From: Acidobacteriota bacterium
Lineage (GTDB): Bacteria; Acidobacteriota; Thermoanaerobaculia; Gp7-AA8
Length of the DNA: 64,000 nt
Direction of reading: 5' to 3'
NCBI GenBank assembly: GCA_021781455.1
Contig: JAJXWV010000090.1
Span: forward strand, 1-64,000
Made by a program: the position numbers and the translations under genes. Shown here in pieces: positions 31,239 through 40,610 of this stretch. The notes below the pieces were generated by a model. The model made no database searches. It was not told the origin of the DNA and was given only the letters and a program-made list of their open reading frames with translations. The number at the start of each line of letters is the position of its first letter. The first letter of the stretch is position 1.

Positions 31239-31863
31239 ATCCATGGATCTTCGCGGCTAGATCGGCATGAAGGCGCTCAGAGACCCCGCGCGCGCTGGCG
31301 GCCGCGCTTTCGAGATCGCCGCTGTTGTCGATCACGTAGTCAGCGAGGCGAAGCCGCTCGGCGCGGCTCATCTGCTGCGCGATCCGCCGTTCGGCGTCGA
31401 CGCGCGACATGCCGCGGGCCACGGCCCGCTCGATCTGTACCTCCGGCTGGACGTCGACGACCACGATCTTGTCGTAGCGCTCCCGGCCGCCGGCTTCGAG
31501 CAGAAGCGTCGCCTCGACGACGACCACCCGCCCCTCGGGAGGTGCACTCGACTCGAGACTGCGCGTCCGGGCCGCTTCTTCGGCGATGACCAGCGGATGG
31601 ATCAGCGCATTGAGCCGGCGCCCTTCCTCTGCACTCGAGAAGGCGCGGCGAGCGAGCTTCGCGCGGTCGATGTCGCCGCCCGGCAGCAGGATCTCGCTGC
31701 CGTACGCCTCGACGAGCGCCTGGTGGCCCGGCGCGCCCGGCCGGTACAGCTGCGTCACGATCGCGTCGGCGTCGAAGACGGTGCAGCCCAGTTCGCCCAG
31801 CATCCGTGCGATCGTCGACTTCCCACTGGCGAGGCCGCCGGTGAGTCCGACTCGCAGGATCAC
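31237..31863 (-). CDS. coaE: Dephospho-CoA kinase
   Basis: Last step of coenzyme A synthesis: ATP-dependent phosphorylation of the 3-prime hydroxyl of dephospho-CoA. The 208-residue P-loop protein has [12 protein letters not shown] (residues 6-17), the substrate Asp in FDADAI, the HPLV motif and a lid with RIAQQMS. It overlaps the folD stop by 4 bp, so the pair forms an operon with folD first. Confidence 0.95.
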   Translation of the reverse strand: MILRVGLTGGLASGKSTIARMLGELGCTVFDADAIVTQLYRPGAPGHQALVEAYGSEILLPGGDIDRAKLARRAFSSAEEGRRLNALIHPLVIAEEAARTRSLESSAPPEGRVVVVEATLLLEAGGRERYDKIVVVDVQPEVQIERAVARGMSRVDAERRIAQQMSRAERLRLADYVIDNSGDLESAAASARGVSERLHADLAAKIHG

Positions 31864-32783
31864 CTGCGTCTCCGCTCAGCGGCGGTGACCGTGTTCTGCA
31901 TCAGCATGGCGATGGTCATCGGGCCGACACCGCCCGGAACGGGTGTGATCCAGCCCGCCACCTCGCGCGCTCGGACGAAGTCGACATCGCCCACGAGCAC
32001 CGATCCATTCTTTGCGAGCGTGCGCAATTTGTCGGGATCGTGAGCAAGACGGTCTGCGAAATCGACTTCGACGCGATTCATGCCGACGTCGATGACGACG
32101 GCTCCGGGCCTGATCATCGGGCCTGTGACCAGCAGCGGCCTGCCCACCGCAGCCACGACGATGTCTCCCTGGTGAATGACACTGCCGAGGTCCCTCGTCC
32201 GCGAGTGACAGATCGTGACGGTGGCGCTGCGCTGCAGCAGCAGAGCAGCCATCGGTTTGCCGACGATGTCGCTTCGACCGATCACGACTGCATGCGCGCC
32301 CTCGATCTTCACGCCGGTGGAGTCGATCAGCCGCATCACGCCGGCGGGCGTGCAGGGCACGAGGGAAGGGCGCCCCAGGTGTAGCAAGCCGACGTTGAAT
32401 GGATGGAAGCCGTCGACGTCCTTGGTGGGATCGATGGCATCGATGACTTTCCGCGCGTCGATGTGCTTCGGCAGCGGGAGTTGCACGAGGATTCCGTCGA
32501 CCTCGTCGTCGGCATTGAGCGCCGCCACTTCCGCCAGCAGGCCGGCTTCGCTGAGCTCCGCCGGGAAAATCCGCTGTGTACCGCGCAGGCCGAGCTCGTC
32601 AGCCTTCTTCGCTTTGTTGCGGACGTAGACCTCGGAGGCGGGGTCGTTGCCGACCCGCACTGCGGTCAGTCCAGGCGCATAGCCGAGCCTCTGGATCTCC
32701 GCGACGACGGCCGCTTCGATCTGCCGGGCCACGGCTTTTCCATCGATGAGGTTCGCGGTCACGAGTGAGTGGGCTTCTACCAC
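31860..32783 (-). CDS. folD: Bifunctional methylene-THF dehydrogenase/cyclohydrolase FolD
   Basis: Interconverts methylene-, methenyl- and formyl-tetrahydrofolate with NADP. About 307 residues; the catalytic Lys region [13 protein letters not shown], the QLPLPKHID motif, the Rossmann segment [17 protein letters not shown], and the closing [15 protein letters not shown] are all typical. The GTG at 32783 is the farthest start; a GTG at 32762 fits other FolD N-termini equally well. Upstream lies the rplM leader, divergently arranged. Confidence 0.95.
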   Translation of the reverse strand: MVEAHSLVTANLIDGKAVARQIEAAVVAEIQRLGYAPGLTAVRVGNDPASEVYVRNKAKKADELGLRGTQRIFPAELSEAGLLAEVAALNADDEVDGILVQLPLPKHIDARKVIDAIDPTKDVDGFHPFNVGLLHLGRPSLVPCTPAGVMRLIDSTGVKIEGAHAVVIGRSDIVGKPMAALLLQRSATVTICHSRTRDLGSVIHQGDIVVAAVGRPLLVTGPMIRPGAVVIDVGMNRVEVDFADRLAHDPDKLRTLAKNGSVLVGDVDFVRAREVAGWITPVPGGVGPMTIAMLMQNTVTAAERRRR

Positions 32784-33011
32784 GCGTGGCGAGGAGCAGA
32801 CAAGACACGGAATTCAGTCCGGCGGAGCCGCGTTCTGTCGCGGCCGGTACCTGCTCGGCTTCGAAGGCCAGGGGGAATGCTTTCCTTGACACCTTTTGTT
32901 GGGCAATGTTACCGTTTCACCCCTTTCCGCGGGGAAGGGTGTGTCGTCTTTGATTTAAATGACTTGCGGTGCTGCGGCAGTTCACACCTGGCGCCGCGGG
33001 TAGCCAACGAA
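32784..33011 (+). promoter_or_regulatory. Promoter and leader of rplM-rpsI
   Basis: A TTGACA -35 at 32886-32891 is followed about 17 bases later by a weak -10 (TTACCG or overlapping GTTACC). A pyrimidine-rich/purine-rich imperfect hairpin lies at about 32916-32941 and may be an L13-type autoregulatory leader. The rest, up to the heptamer element at 33012, shows no gene. Confidence 0.5.
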
Positions 33012-33085
33012 GTTGTCAGTTGTCAGCTGTCGATTCTCAGCGAGCCGTTTGAGAGTCGACGGCCGACAGTCGACAACGGACAACT
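33012..33085. repeat. Heptamer inverted array before rplM (GTTGTCA unit)
   Basis: Left arm heptamers 33012-33046 (GTTGTCA, GCTGTCG, ATTCTCA); right arm 33051-33085 (GAGAGTC, GACAGTC, GACAACG, GACAACT). The right-arm units are the reverse complement of the left in inverted order. It lies in the 5-prime untranslated region, 27 bp before the rplM ATG. Confidence 0.92.
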
Positions 33086-33112
33086 GAGTATTCGTTTCTG
33101 GTCAGGAGAGTC

Positions 33113-33547
33113 ATGCGCACGTATTTTCCGAAGCAGGGCGACATCGAGCCGCGCTGGTTCATCATCGATGCCGAGAACAAAATCCTCGGCCGGCTGTCGA
33201 CCGAGATTGCCCGCATCATCACGGGCAAGAACAAGCCGACCTACACGCCGTTCCTCGATACCGGTGACCACGTCATCATCATCAACGCCGAGAAGGTGTT
33301 GCTGACCGGCCGGAAGGAAACGGACAAGATCTATCGCTCCCATTCGCTCTATCCGGGTGGTCTGAAGTCGCGCCAGGCGCGCTTCGTTCGCGCGGAGAAG
33401 CCGGAAACGATGATCGAAGAGGCGGTCTGGGGCATGCTGCCGAAGAACAAGCTCGGCCGGAAGATGCTCAAGAAGCTGAAGGTCTATCGCGGCACCGATC
33501 ACCCCCACCAGGCTCAGAAGCCCGAGAAGCTCGAGCTGGCGAAGTAA
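33113..33547 (+). CDS. rplM: 50S ribosomal protein L13
   Basis: A 144-residue early 23S rRNA-binding protein. Family segments: [44 protein letters not shown]-like core, [13 protein letters not shown] and [22 protein letters not shown] (each typical of L13). Followed 16 bp later by rpsI, the usual partner. SD CAGGAGAG. Translation starts just after the heptamer hairpin, which may affect initiation. Confidence 0.97.
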   Translation: MRTYFPKQGDIEPRWFIIDAENKILGRLSTEIARIITGKNKPTYTPFLDTGDHVIIINAEKVLLTGRKETDKIYRSHSLYPGGLKSRQARFVRAEKPETMIEEAVWGMLPKNKLGRKMLKKLKVYRGTDHPHQAQKPEKLELAK

Positions 33548-33563
33548 CGACAGGAGGATCCCC

Positions 33564-33956
33564 TTGGCTTTGGTTGAATACTACGGTACCGGACGGCGCA
33601 AGACTTCCACGGCGCGCGTTCACCTGCGTCCCGGCAGCGGTCAGATCACGATCAACCGCCGCGGCCTCGACGAGTACTTCGGCAATGACGTGCTGAAGAT
33701 GATCATCAAACAACCCCTGTCGCTGACCGAGACGGTCGACAAGTTCGACATCGTGGTGACGGTGGACGGCGGCGGACCGAGCGGTCAGGCCGGCGCCATC
33801 CGGCATGGAATCTCCCGGGCCCTGCAGATCTACAACATGGAGCTTCGCAAGCGCCTGAAAAAGGCCGGCCTCCTGACGCGCGATCCACGCATGAAGGAAC
33901 GCAAGAAGTACGGTCAGAAGGGTGCTCGCGCACGCTTCCAGTTCTCGAAACGATAG
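33564..33956 (+). CDS. rpsI: 30S ribosomal protein S9
   Basis: A 130-residue protein whose basic C-terminal tail reaches the ribosomal P site. The start [31 protein letters not shown] and the end [12 protein letters not shown], with Lys-Arg as the last two residues, are diagnostic. Start TTG at 33564 has a perfect AGGAGG six bases upstream. A terminator follows. Confidence 0.97.
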   Translation: MALVEYYGTGRRKTSTARVHLRPGSGQITINRRGLDEYFGNDVLKMIIKQPLSLTETVDKFDIVVTVDGGGPSGQAGAIRHGISRALQIYNMELRKRLKKAGLLTRDPRMKERKKYGQKGARARFQFSKR

Positions 33957-33991
33957 TCCGATGTTCCGGTTCATCTAGTGCATGTTGTGAA

Positions 33992-34025
33992 GACAGGGGC
34001 GCGAACCGCTCCTGTCTTTTTTGTT
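33992..34025 (+). terminator. Terminator after rpsI
   Basis: A 10-bp stem GACAGGGGCG / CGCTCCTGTC (one G-U pair) with loop CGAAC, then TTTTTTTTG. Confidence 0.92.
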
Positions 34026-34074
34026 TGAACGACGTTTTCAAAGACCAAATCCATACCCGAAAAGGAGGGTTCAC

Positions 34075-34866
34075 TTGGCGGTCTCTATTACGATGAAAGA
34101 GCTACTGGAAGCTGGCGTGCACTTCGGTCATCAGACCAAGCGCTGGAATCCCAAGATGAAGAAGTACATCTTCGGGAAGCGCAACGGGATCTACATCATT
34201 GACCTGCAGAAGACGCTCAAGCTCTTCAAAGAAGCTTCCGCATTTATTTCCAACCTCGCATCGGGAGGGAAACGCATCCTGTTCGTCGGCACCAAGCGCC
34301 AGGCCCAGGACGCGATTCTCGAAGAAGCGAACCGCTGCGGGATGTTCTACGTGAACAACCGCTGGCTGGGCGGCACGCTCACCAACTTCACCACTGTGCG
34401 CAAGTCCATCGAGCGCCTCAAGGAAATCGAGGCCATCCTCGGCGACTCCGAAAAGGAGATGTCGAAGAAGGAACGCGCCCAGCTCGACCACGAGCGTGAA
34501 AAGCTTCAGAAGAACCTGATCGGAATCCGCGAGATGGACGGCCTTCCCGACGCCCTCTTCGTCATCGACCCGAAGAAGGAATACATCGCCGTGAAGGAAG
34601 CCAAGAAGCTCGGGATTCCTGTGGTGGCCATCGTCGACACCAATTGCGATCCGGAGGACATCAACTACGTCATTCCGGGCAACGACGACGCCATCCGGGC
34701 CATCCGTCTGTTCACGCAGAAGATCGCGGATGCGGTGCTCGAGGGCTACAACCTCGCCGAGGAGCGGTACATCGGAACCGAAGACAAGGCTGCGGCGCCT
34801 GAAGAGGCTGCCATCCCGCCCGAAGCTCCGGCTGCCGAGGTCACGGCCGCTCCTGCGGCGCAGTAA
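34075..34866 (+). CDS. rpsB: 30S ribosomal protein S2
   Basis: A 263-residue ribosomal protein with the standard start [39 protein letters not shown]-type segment, [13 protein letters not shown] and [12 protein letters not shown]. The TTG at 34075 has SD AAAGGAGGG six bases upstream. The C-terminal extension (about 25 residues) is Ala/Pro/Glu-rich. A terminator follows before tsf, so tsf may be partly transcribed by read-through. Confidence 0.97.
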   Translation: MAVSITMKELLEAGVHFGHQTKRWNPKMKKYIFGKRNGIYIIDLQKTLKLFKEASAFISNLASGGKRILFVGTKRQAQDAILEEANRCGMFYVNNRWLGGTLTNFTTVRKSIERLKEIEAILGDSEKEMSKKERAQLDHEREKLQKNLIGIREMDGLPDALFVIDPKKEYIAVKEAKKLGIPVVAIVDTNCDPEDINYVIPGNDDAIRAIRLFTQKIADAVLEGYNLAEERYIGTEDKAAAPEEAAIPPEAPAAEVTAAPAAQ

Positions 34867-34884
34867 CCTCCCTTTCATTTCACT

Positions 34885-34918
34885 GGAGGGCGGGCTCCCG
34901 TCCGCCCTCCTGTTTTTT
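34885..34918 (+). terminator. Terminator between rpsB and tsf
   Basis: A 9-bp stem GGAGGGCGG / CCGCCCTCC with an 8-base loop (34885-34910) followed by TGTTTTTT. Confidence 0.88.
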
Positions 34919-34982
34919 CCTCTGACGTGATGGACAGGCGCGCCGCGCGTCCGTCCTCACTCGAGATTTGGAGAAGCAAACC

Positions 34983-35900
34983 ATGCAGATAACCCCAGCA
35001 ATGGTCAAGGAACTGCGCGAGCAGACCGGTGCCGGCATGATGGACGTCAAGACGGCGCTGACCGAGGCCAACGGAAACATGGAAGAGGCCACCAAGATCC
35101 TGCGCAAGAAGGGTCTGGCCGCAGCGAGCAAGAAGGCCGGGCGCGTGACCGCCGAAGGCGCCGTCCAGGCGTATATCGAGGGCCGCATCGGCGTCCTCGT
35201 GGAAGTGAACTGCGAGACCGACTTCGTCGGCCGCACCGACAACTTCCGCAATTTCGCGTCCGATGTCGCCAAGGTCATCGCTCACAGCAAGGCCAGCACC
35301 GTCGAAGAGCTGCTCAACGACAAGTGGCCGGGTGCAGAAGGCGTCACCGTCGGTCAGAAGGTGACGGAGATGATCGCCTCGATCAAGGAGAACATCTCCG
35401 TCCGTCGCTTCGTCCGCTACGAGTCGCCGGCCAATGCCGTGATCGGCTCGTACATCCACGCCGGCGGCAAGATCGGCGTGATCGACGAGGTCGTGGCCGA
35501 GAAGGGAAACAACGACAGGGCCCACGAAGTGGCCAAGGACGTGGCCATGCACGTGGCCGCGGCCGAGCCGCGTTTCCTCAGCCGCAACGACGTCACGCAG
35601 AAGGACCTCGACACCGAGCGCGAGATCGCGCGCGAGCAGGCCCTCAAGTCCGGCAAACCCGAGAACATCGTCGAGAAGATGGTCACCGGGAAGATGGAGA
35701 AGTTCTACGGCGAGGCCTGCCTGCTCGAGCAGCCGTACATCCGCGACGACAAGTCGACGGTCGCTCAGCACATCGCCGCGCAGGGCAAAGAGCACGGTTG
35801 CGCCTACGTGGTGACGCGCTTCACGCGCTTCAAGCTCGGCGAAGGCATCGAGAAGCGCGGTGACGACTTTGCCGCCGAAGTCGCCGCGTACATGAAGTGA
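34983..35900 (+). CDS. tsf: Elongation factor Ts
   Basis: Nucleotide exchange factor for EF-Tu. The 305-residue protein has the UBA-like N-terminal domain with VKELREQTGAGMMDVKTAL and ETDFVGR, plus the core and dimerisation regions (RFVRYE, AAAEPRFLSR). ATG 34983 fits the family start (MQITPAMVKELREQTG) and has GGAG nine bases upstream. A strong terminator follows. Confidence 0.97.
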   Translation: MQITPAMVKELREQTGAGMMDVKTALTEANGNMEEATKILRKKGLAAASKKAGRVTAEGAVQAYIEGRIGVLVEVNCETDFVGRTDNFRNFASDVAKVIAHSKASTVEELLNDKWPGAEGVTVGQKVTEMIASIKENISVRRFVRYESPANAVIGSYIHAGGKIGVIDEVVAEKGNNDRAHEVAKDVAMHVAAAEPRFLSRNDVTQKDLDTEREIAREQALKSGKPENIVEKMVTGKMEKFYGEACLLEQPYIRDDKSTVAQHIAAQGKEHGCAYVVTRFTRFKLGEGIEKRGDDFAAEVAAYMK

Positions 35901-35933
35901 GGCGGAGCGATACCAGGGAAATGACAAACGCAG

Positions 35934-35970
35934 AAGGCGGCGCGCTCCGGCGCGCCGCCTTTCTTGTTTC
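35934..35970 (+). terminator. Terminator after tsf
   Basis: An 11-bp stem AAGGCGGCGCG / CGCGCCGCCTT (35934-35944, 35951-35961) followed by TCTTGTTT. Confidence 0.9.
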
Positions 35971-36014
35971 CCGTCATCCTGGAAACCGCAGCCCCGTCAC
36001 TCTGAGAGTGACGG
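35971..36014. repeat. Partial TCATCCTGAG-family repeat upstream of pyrH
   Basis: Contains CGTCATCCTGG and the hairpin CCGTCACT / AGTGACGG (35994-36014), matching the outer arms of the larger repeats at 13.28 and 38.98 kb. It looks like a shortened copy. Confidence 0.65.
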
Positions 36015-36064
36015 AAACGTCTGTCCTTCTGCCTGCCCCCCTCCTCTGATATAACGCGCTCGAG

Positions 36065-36799
36065 ATGGCGGGAACTGGTGAGCCGAAGTACAAGCGCGTT
36101 CTCCTGAAGCTTTCCGGCGAGGCGTTGATGGGCGATCGGAAGTACGGGATCGACCCGGAGACGCTGGCGCGCATCGCCGACGAGATCGCCGAAGTGATCA
36201 GTGCCGGAGTGGAGCTGGCCATGGTCATCGGCGGCGGCAACATTTTTCGCGGCGTCAGCGGAGCGACCGAAGGGATCGACCGCGTGGCCGGCGATCACAT
36301 GGGCATGCTGGCCACGGTGATCAACTCCCTGGCCCTGCAGGATGCCCTGGAGCGGCGCGGCGTGACCACCCGTGTGACCACGGCCATCCCCATGACCGCG
36401 GTGGCGGAGCCGTTCATCCGGCGCCGGGCCATGCGCCATCTCGAGAAGAAGCGGGTGGTGATCTGCGCGGCCGGAACGGGGAATCCGTTCTTCACCACCG
36501 ACTCGGCGGCGGCGCTGCGGGCCAACGAGCTGAAGTGCGAGATCATCTTCAAGGCCACGAAGGTGGACGGCATCTATACCGCCGATCCGCAGAAGGACCC
36601 GTCGGCCAAGCGCATCGCCCGCACCTCCTATCAGCGCGTCCTCTCGGACCGCCTGCAGGTCATGGATGCGGCAGCCATCGACCTGGCGCGGGGCAGCTCC
36701 ATACCGATTTACATTTTTTCGCTCAAGGAGAAGGGCAACATTCGCAGGGCGCTTCTCGGCGACGACATCGGTTCGATGGTCTCGGACGATGCCGCTTGA
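36065..36799 (+). CDS. pyrH: UMP kinase
   Basis: Phosphorylates UMP to UDP. A 244-residue amino-acid-kinase-fold protein: [45 protein letters not shown]-like region and [18 protein letters not shown] -10-like hexamer lies about 10 bp before the ATG (near 36050), suggesting a promoter close by. It is followed by frr, as in many bacteria. Confidence 0.96.
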   Translation: MAGTGEPKYKRVLLKLSGEALMGDRKYGIDPETLARIADEIAEVISAGVELAMVIGGGNIFRGVSGATEGIDRVAGDHMGMLATVINSLALQDALERRGVTTRVTTAIPMTAVAEPFIRRRAMRHLEKKRVVICAAGTGNPFFTTDSAAALRANELKCEIIFKATKVDGIYTADPQKDPSAKRIARTSYQRVLSDRLQVMDAAAIDLARGSSIPIYIFSLKEKGNIRRALLGDDIGSMVSDDAA

Positions 36800-36829
36800 G
36801 CCGGAGTGCACGCTTCGAGGAGTGATGGA

Positions 36830-37387
36830 ATGATTACCGACACGATCAAGGACGTGCAGCATCGGATGGACAGCGCCCTCCAGGCTCTCCATCGCGAGTT
36901 CAAGACCCTGCGCACCGGCCGCGCCAACGCCGCCATGCTCGACGGCATCAGCGTCGACTACTACGGCACGCCCACGCCCATCGCGCAGGTGGCCAGCATC
37001 AAAGTCCCGGAATCATCGCTGCTCGTCGCTGAGCCGTGGGACAAGTCGATGCTGGGCGCAGTGGAAAAGGCCATCCGCAACTCGGACCTCGGGCTCAACC
37101 CATCCAATGACGGGAAGATCATCCGCATCCCCATTCCGCAGCTGACCGAGGAGCGGCGCAAGGAACTGGTCAAGCGCGCTCACCACATCGCGGAAGAGGC
37201 CCGCACGGCCATCCGCCAGGTCCGGCGGGACGGCAACGACCACTTGAAGAAGATGATGAAGAACCACGAGATCTCCGAGGACGACGAGAAGCGCGGCATC
37301 GACGAGATCCAGAAGATCACCGACAAGCACATCGACGAAGTGGGCAACGTTCTCAAACACAAGGAACAGGACATCATGGCGGTTTGA
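36830..37387 (+). CDS. frr: Ribosome recycling factor
   Basis: Releases ribosomes from mRNA after termination together with EF-G. The 185-residue protein has the expected helical bundle: HREFKTLRTGRANAAMLDGI, YYGTPTPIAQVASI, the conserved PQLTEERRKELVKRA and the C-terminal KITDKHIDEV. ATG 36830 with CGAGGAG upstream. Its stop overlaps the next gene's ATG by one base. Confidence 0.97.
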   Translation: MITDTIKDVQHRMDSALQALHREFKTLRTGRANAAMLDGISVDYYGTPTPIAQVASIKVPESSLLVAEPWDKSMLGAVEKAIRNSDLGLNPSNDGKIIRIPIPQLTEERRKELVKRAHHIAEEARTAIRQVRRDGNDHLKKMMKNHEISEDDEKRGIDEIQKITDKHIDEVGNVLKHKEQDIMAV

Positions 37388-37770
37388 TGGCTCAGAATCC
37401 GATCGACGAGGCACTGCGGAAGTGGACTGAAGCGCTTCGGCGGAGCGACAGCGAGGGCCTCGCTGCGCTGATGACCGAGGATTGCGAGTTCTGGTCGCCG
37501 GGACAGCCGCCGCTCATCGGACGCAAAGCGGTGGCAGAGTCGTTCCGGGGAGTGCTCAAGGATTATCGAATCGAACAGATTTTCGAGGAACAGGAGCGCA
37601 TCGAGTTCGGCGACTATGCGCTCCTCCGCGGACTCGAAAGGAACATCGTCACTCCGCGCAAGGGCATCGGTGAAACGACGATCCAGCAGCGCGTCTTCAC
37701 GCTGGCACGGCGCGATCCCGACGGCGTCTGGCGCTTTGCCCGCGGAATCTCGCAGTTCGTCGCGCCATGA
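37387..37770 (+). CDS. SnoaL/DUF4440-like NTF2-fold protein
   Basis: A 127-residue NTF2-like protein (EALRKWTEALRRSDSEGLAALM, then LIGRKAVAESFRGVL) typical of SnoaL/DUF4440 families with a cone-shaped pocket. Activity unknown: such proteins can be isomerases, hydrolases or ligand-binding regulators. It is wedged between frr and ispD with one-base and four-base overlaps, so it is certainly translated with them. Confidence 0.78.
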   Translation: MAQNPIDEALRKWTEALRRSDSEGLAALMTEDCEFWSPGQPPLIGRKAVAESFRGVLKDYRIEQIFEEQERIEFGDYALLRGLERNIVTPRKGIGETTIQQRVFTLARRDPDGVWRFARGISQFVAP

Positions 37771-38444
37771 GCGGCGCGGCCGTGATCATCCCAGCGGCCG
37801 GGAGCGGAACGCGGTTCGGCGGCGATCTGCCCAAGCAGTTCCGCGAGCTCGCTGGAAAGCCGATCGTCCAGCACGTGATCGAGCGCTTCCTCCTCGACGA
37901 GCGCGTCGCGCAGGTGATCGTCGCCGTGGCCGAGCCACTCCTGGCCGTCGTCCGACAGGAGTCTTCTGACCGCGTTCACTTCGTGGCCGGTGGCGCATCG
38001 CGACTGCAATCCGTATCCCGCGGTCTCGAGGCCGTGCGGGATGAATGCGACATCGTGGCCGTCCACGACGCCGTGCGGCCGTTCTTCGCAACGTCCACAT
38101 TCCACGCCCTCCTCGACGCGGCGGTGGCAGCGGGCGCATCATTTCCAGGTCTGCCGGTGACCGACACGATCCACATCGTCGACGGCAGCCGCATCCTTTC
38201 GACGCCGGAACGCCGCATGCTCTACGCCGCCCAGACTCCGCAATGCTTCCGCACCGCGATCCTCCGCGACGTGCTCGCGCGAGCGGCGCAAAATGACGAC
38301 GACGCCACCGACGAGGCGGGCCTGGCCGCGAGGTACGGCTATCCGGTTGCGCTCGTTGCCGGAGACCCGATGAACTTCAAGATCACCAGACCCGAGGACC
38401 TCATCGTCGCCGAGCGCGTCTTCGAGCGATGGAGCACCGAATGA
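37767..38444 (+). CDS. ispD: 2-C-methyl-D-erythritol 4-phosphate cytidylyltransferase
   Basis: Third step of the MEP isoprenoid pathway: CTP plus MEP gives CDP-ME. The 225-residue protein has the nucleotide loop IIPAAGSGTRFGGDLPKQF, HDAVRPF with the key Asp/Arg, TPQCFR and DDATDEAG. Overlaps the preceding gene by ATGA and is followed by ispF with the same overlap. Confidence 0.95.
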   Translation: MSGAAVIIPAAGSGTRFGGDLPKQFRELAGKPIVQHVIERFLLDERVAQVIVAVAEPLLAVVRQESSDRVHFVAGGASRLQSVSRGLEAVRDECDIVAVHDAVRPFFATSTFHALLDAAVAAGASFPGLPVTDTIHIVDGSRILSTPERRMLYAAQTPQCFRTAILRDVLARAAQNDDDATDEAGLAARYGYPVALVAGDPMNFKITRPEDLIVAERVFERWSTE

Positions 38445-38947
38445 TCCGCGTCGGCCAGGGCCTCGACGTCCACGCCTTCGACGACACCCGCCCGCTCGTC
38501 CTCGGCGGCATCCGCATCTCCGATCGCGGCGGGCTGGCTGGGCATTCCGATGCCGACGCCGTGCTGCACGCCCTCACTGACGCGCTGCTCGGCGCTGCCG
38601 GCGCAGGCGACATCGGACAGCATTTCCCTTCCGAGGATCCGCAGTGGAAGGATGCCGACTCGACTCGGTTTGTTCGCGAAGCCAGGCGCATCATCGACGA
38701 GATGGACGCGGAGATCTCGAACGTCGACATCACCATCATCGCCCAGAAGCCGAAGCTCGCTCCGTTCCGGGAGGCGATGCGCGCGAAGATCGCCGACATT
38801 CTCGGTCTCCCTGTCGGACGCGTGAGCGTCAAGGCCACCACCACCGATCACCTCGGCTTCATCGGCCGCGGCGATGGGATCTGTGCGATGGCCATCGTGT
38901 CGTTGACGACCGAGATCGATCACACGCCACTGGAAGGGGCGTTGTAA
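38441..38947 (+). CDS. ispF: 2-C-methyl-D-erythritol 2,4-cyclodiphosphate synthase
   Basis: Cyclises CDP-ME-2-phosphate in the MEP pathway. The 168-residue protein has metal ligands in GQGLDVHAF and GHSDADAVLHALTDALLGA (Asp-8, His-10 and His-42 type), GDIGQHFP, and the conserved KATTTDHLGFIGRG. ATG 38441 overlaps the ispD stop (ATGA); the longer frame from 38429 would be unneeded. Confidence 0.95.
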   Translation: MIRVGQGLDVHAFDDTRPLVLGGIRISDRGGLAGHSDADAVLHALTDALLGAAGAGDIGQHFPSEDPQWKDADSTRFVREARRIIDEMDAEISNVDITIIAQKPKLAPFREAMRAKIADILGLPVGRVSVKATTTDHLGFIGRGDGICAMAIVSLTTEIDHTPLEGAL

Positions 38948-38983
38948 CCACCACCCAGCATCCTGAGCCGGCCAAACCGCGGC

Positions 38984-39153
38984 CCCGTCACTCTGAGCCG
39001 GCGTAACCGCGGGGCGCGGCGGGTGGGCGGGAGCGGTGGAGCGCGGCGAAGAGTCTCTTACCGGGACGATCAATAGGCTTGAGACTCTTCGCCGCGCTGC
39101 GCCGCTCCACCGAACCGCCCAACCCCGCGGCTCCGCCGGCTCTGAGTGACGGA
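38984..39153. repeat. Large imperfect inverted repeat of the TCATCCTGAG/TCACTCTGAG family
   Basis: Left arm starts with CCGTCACTCTGAGCCGG and ends GCGCGGCGAAGAGTCT; the right arm from AGACTCTTCGCCGCGC to GGCTCTGAGTGACGG is its imperfect reverse complement. A partial unit (38957-38983, ATCCTGAGCCGG) lies in front. It fills the ispF-gltX gap. Same family as the 13.28-kb element but with CACTCT in place of CATCCT. Confidence 0.9.
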
Positions 39154-39173
39154 GTCCGATAAACTCCACATCA

Positions 39174-40610
39174 ATGACCGTTCGCGTTCGATTCGCTCCC
39201 TCGCCCACCGGCCACCTCCACGTCGGAGGGGCGCGGACGGCGATCTTCAACTGGCTGTTCGCGCACCGGAACCGCGGCGAATTCATCATCCGCGTGGAAG
39301 ACACCGACCAGGCGCGCTCCACGCTCGAATCCGAGTCCATGGTCCTCGGCGACCTGAAATGGCTCGGCCTGGAATGGCAGGAAGGACCCGACGTCGGCGG
39401 CCCGCATGCGCCGTATCGCCAGTCCGAGCGGCTCGCGGTTTACGGCGCCGCCGCGCAGCAGTTGCTCGCCACGGGTGCGGCCTACCGCTGCTTCTGCAGC
39501 GAGGAAGCGCTCGAGGCGAAGCGGAAGAAGGCGGAGGAGGAGGCGCGGCCGCCGCACTACGACCTGACCTGCTTCCGCCTCTCGGCTCAGGAGGTTTCGG
39601 CCAAGCTGGCAGCGTGGGCGCCCTTCGCCCTGCGCTTCCATGTTCCCGAAGACGGCGACGTGACGATCGACGATCTCATCCGCGGCGCAGTGACGTGGAG
39701 GAAGGAGTCGCTGGGCGACTTCATCCTGGTGCGCTCGGACGGCCTGCCGACCTACAACTTCTCGGTCGTCGTCGACGATCACGACATGGAGATCACGCAC
39801 GTGATCCGGGCCGAGGAGCATCTGACGAACACGCACCGGCAGGTGTTGATCTACCGTGCTCTCGGATGGGGTGTGCCGCAGTTCGCGCACGTTTCGCTGA
39901 TCCTCGGCCCGGATCGCAGCAAGCTGTCCAAGCGCCATGGCGCGACCTCGGTCACGGCCTACGCCGACGAGGGATTCCTTCCGGAGGCGATGGTCAACTA
40001 CTTGACGTTATTGGGATGGTCGACGCCGGACGGCCGGGAGATCTTCGGAGACGACTACGCCTTCGAGAACTTCTCGCTCGACCGCGTCAATTCGGCGCCG
40101 GCCGTCTTCGACAGACAGAAGCTGGAGTGGCTCAACGGGCAATACATTCATGACCGTTCGTCCGCGGAGTTGAGGCCGCTGGTGCGCCGGTTCCTGGAGA
40201 CGGTGGCGCCGGACGCCTGGCTCGACGAAGCCATCGATGTGGTGAAGAAGAGCGTGGACCGGCTGACGCTGTTCACCGAGGCGCTGCGGTTCGTCTGGCA
40301 CTACGACGCCAGGGCGGTCTCGCACTCGATGGATGCCAATTTCGTCACCGCTCTGCTTGTGGAGTTCGACACTCACGGGGCGCCGAAGAGCGCGGATGAG
40401 TTCCAGCTCATGATCGAACGACTCAAGAAGGCTACCGGCTTGAAGGGGAAGAGCCTGTTCATGCCGCTGCGACTGGCCGTGACGGGCGTCGAACACGGAC
40501 CTGAGCTGGTGCGAGCCGTCCCGCTGCTCGAAAGCGGCAGCAAGGTCGATCCGTCGATCGTCTCTCCCCGCGATCGCGTTGCTGCTCTGGCCCGGCTGCT
40601 CAACGGATGA
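39174..40610 (+). CDS. gltX: Glutamate--tRNA ligase
   Basis: Charges tRNA-Glu (and possibly tRNA-Gln). The 478-residue class I synthetase has the HIGH region PSPTGHLHVGGARTA, GEFIIRVEDTDQARST, the segment with VVDDHDMEITHVIRAEEH (in parts), the KMSKS-like KLSKRHG, and an anticodon-binding C-terminus. A complete gatCAB or a second GltX cannot be assessed. The stop overlaps pyrD by ATGA. Confidence 0.96.
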   Translation: MTVRVRFAPSPTGHLHVGGARTAIFNWLFAHRNRGEFIIRVEDTDQARSTLESESMVLGDLKWLGLEWQEGPDVGGPHAPYRQSERLAVYGAAAQQLLATGAAYRCFCSEEALEAKRKKAEEEARPPHYDLTCFRLSAQEVSAKLAAWAPFALRFHVPEDGDVTIDDLIRGAVTWRKESLGDFILVRSDGLPTYNFSVVVDDHDMEITHVIRAEEHLTNTHRQVLIYRALGWGVPQFAHVSLILGPDRSKLSKRHGATSVTAYADEGFLPEAMVNYLTLLGWSTPDGREIFGDDYAFENFSLDRVNSAPAVFDRQKLEWLNGQYIHDRSSAELRPLVRRFLETVAPDAWLDEAIDVVKKSVDRLTLFTEALRFVWHYDARAVSHSMDANFVTALLVEFDTHGAPKSADEFQLMIERLKKATGLKGKSLFMPLRLAVTGVEHGPELVRAVPLLESGSKVDPSIVSPRDRVAALARLLNG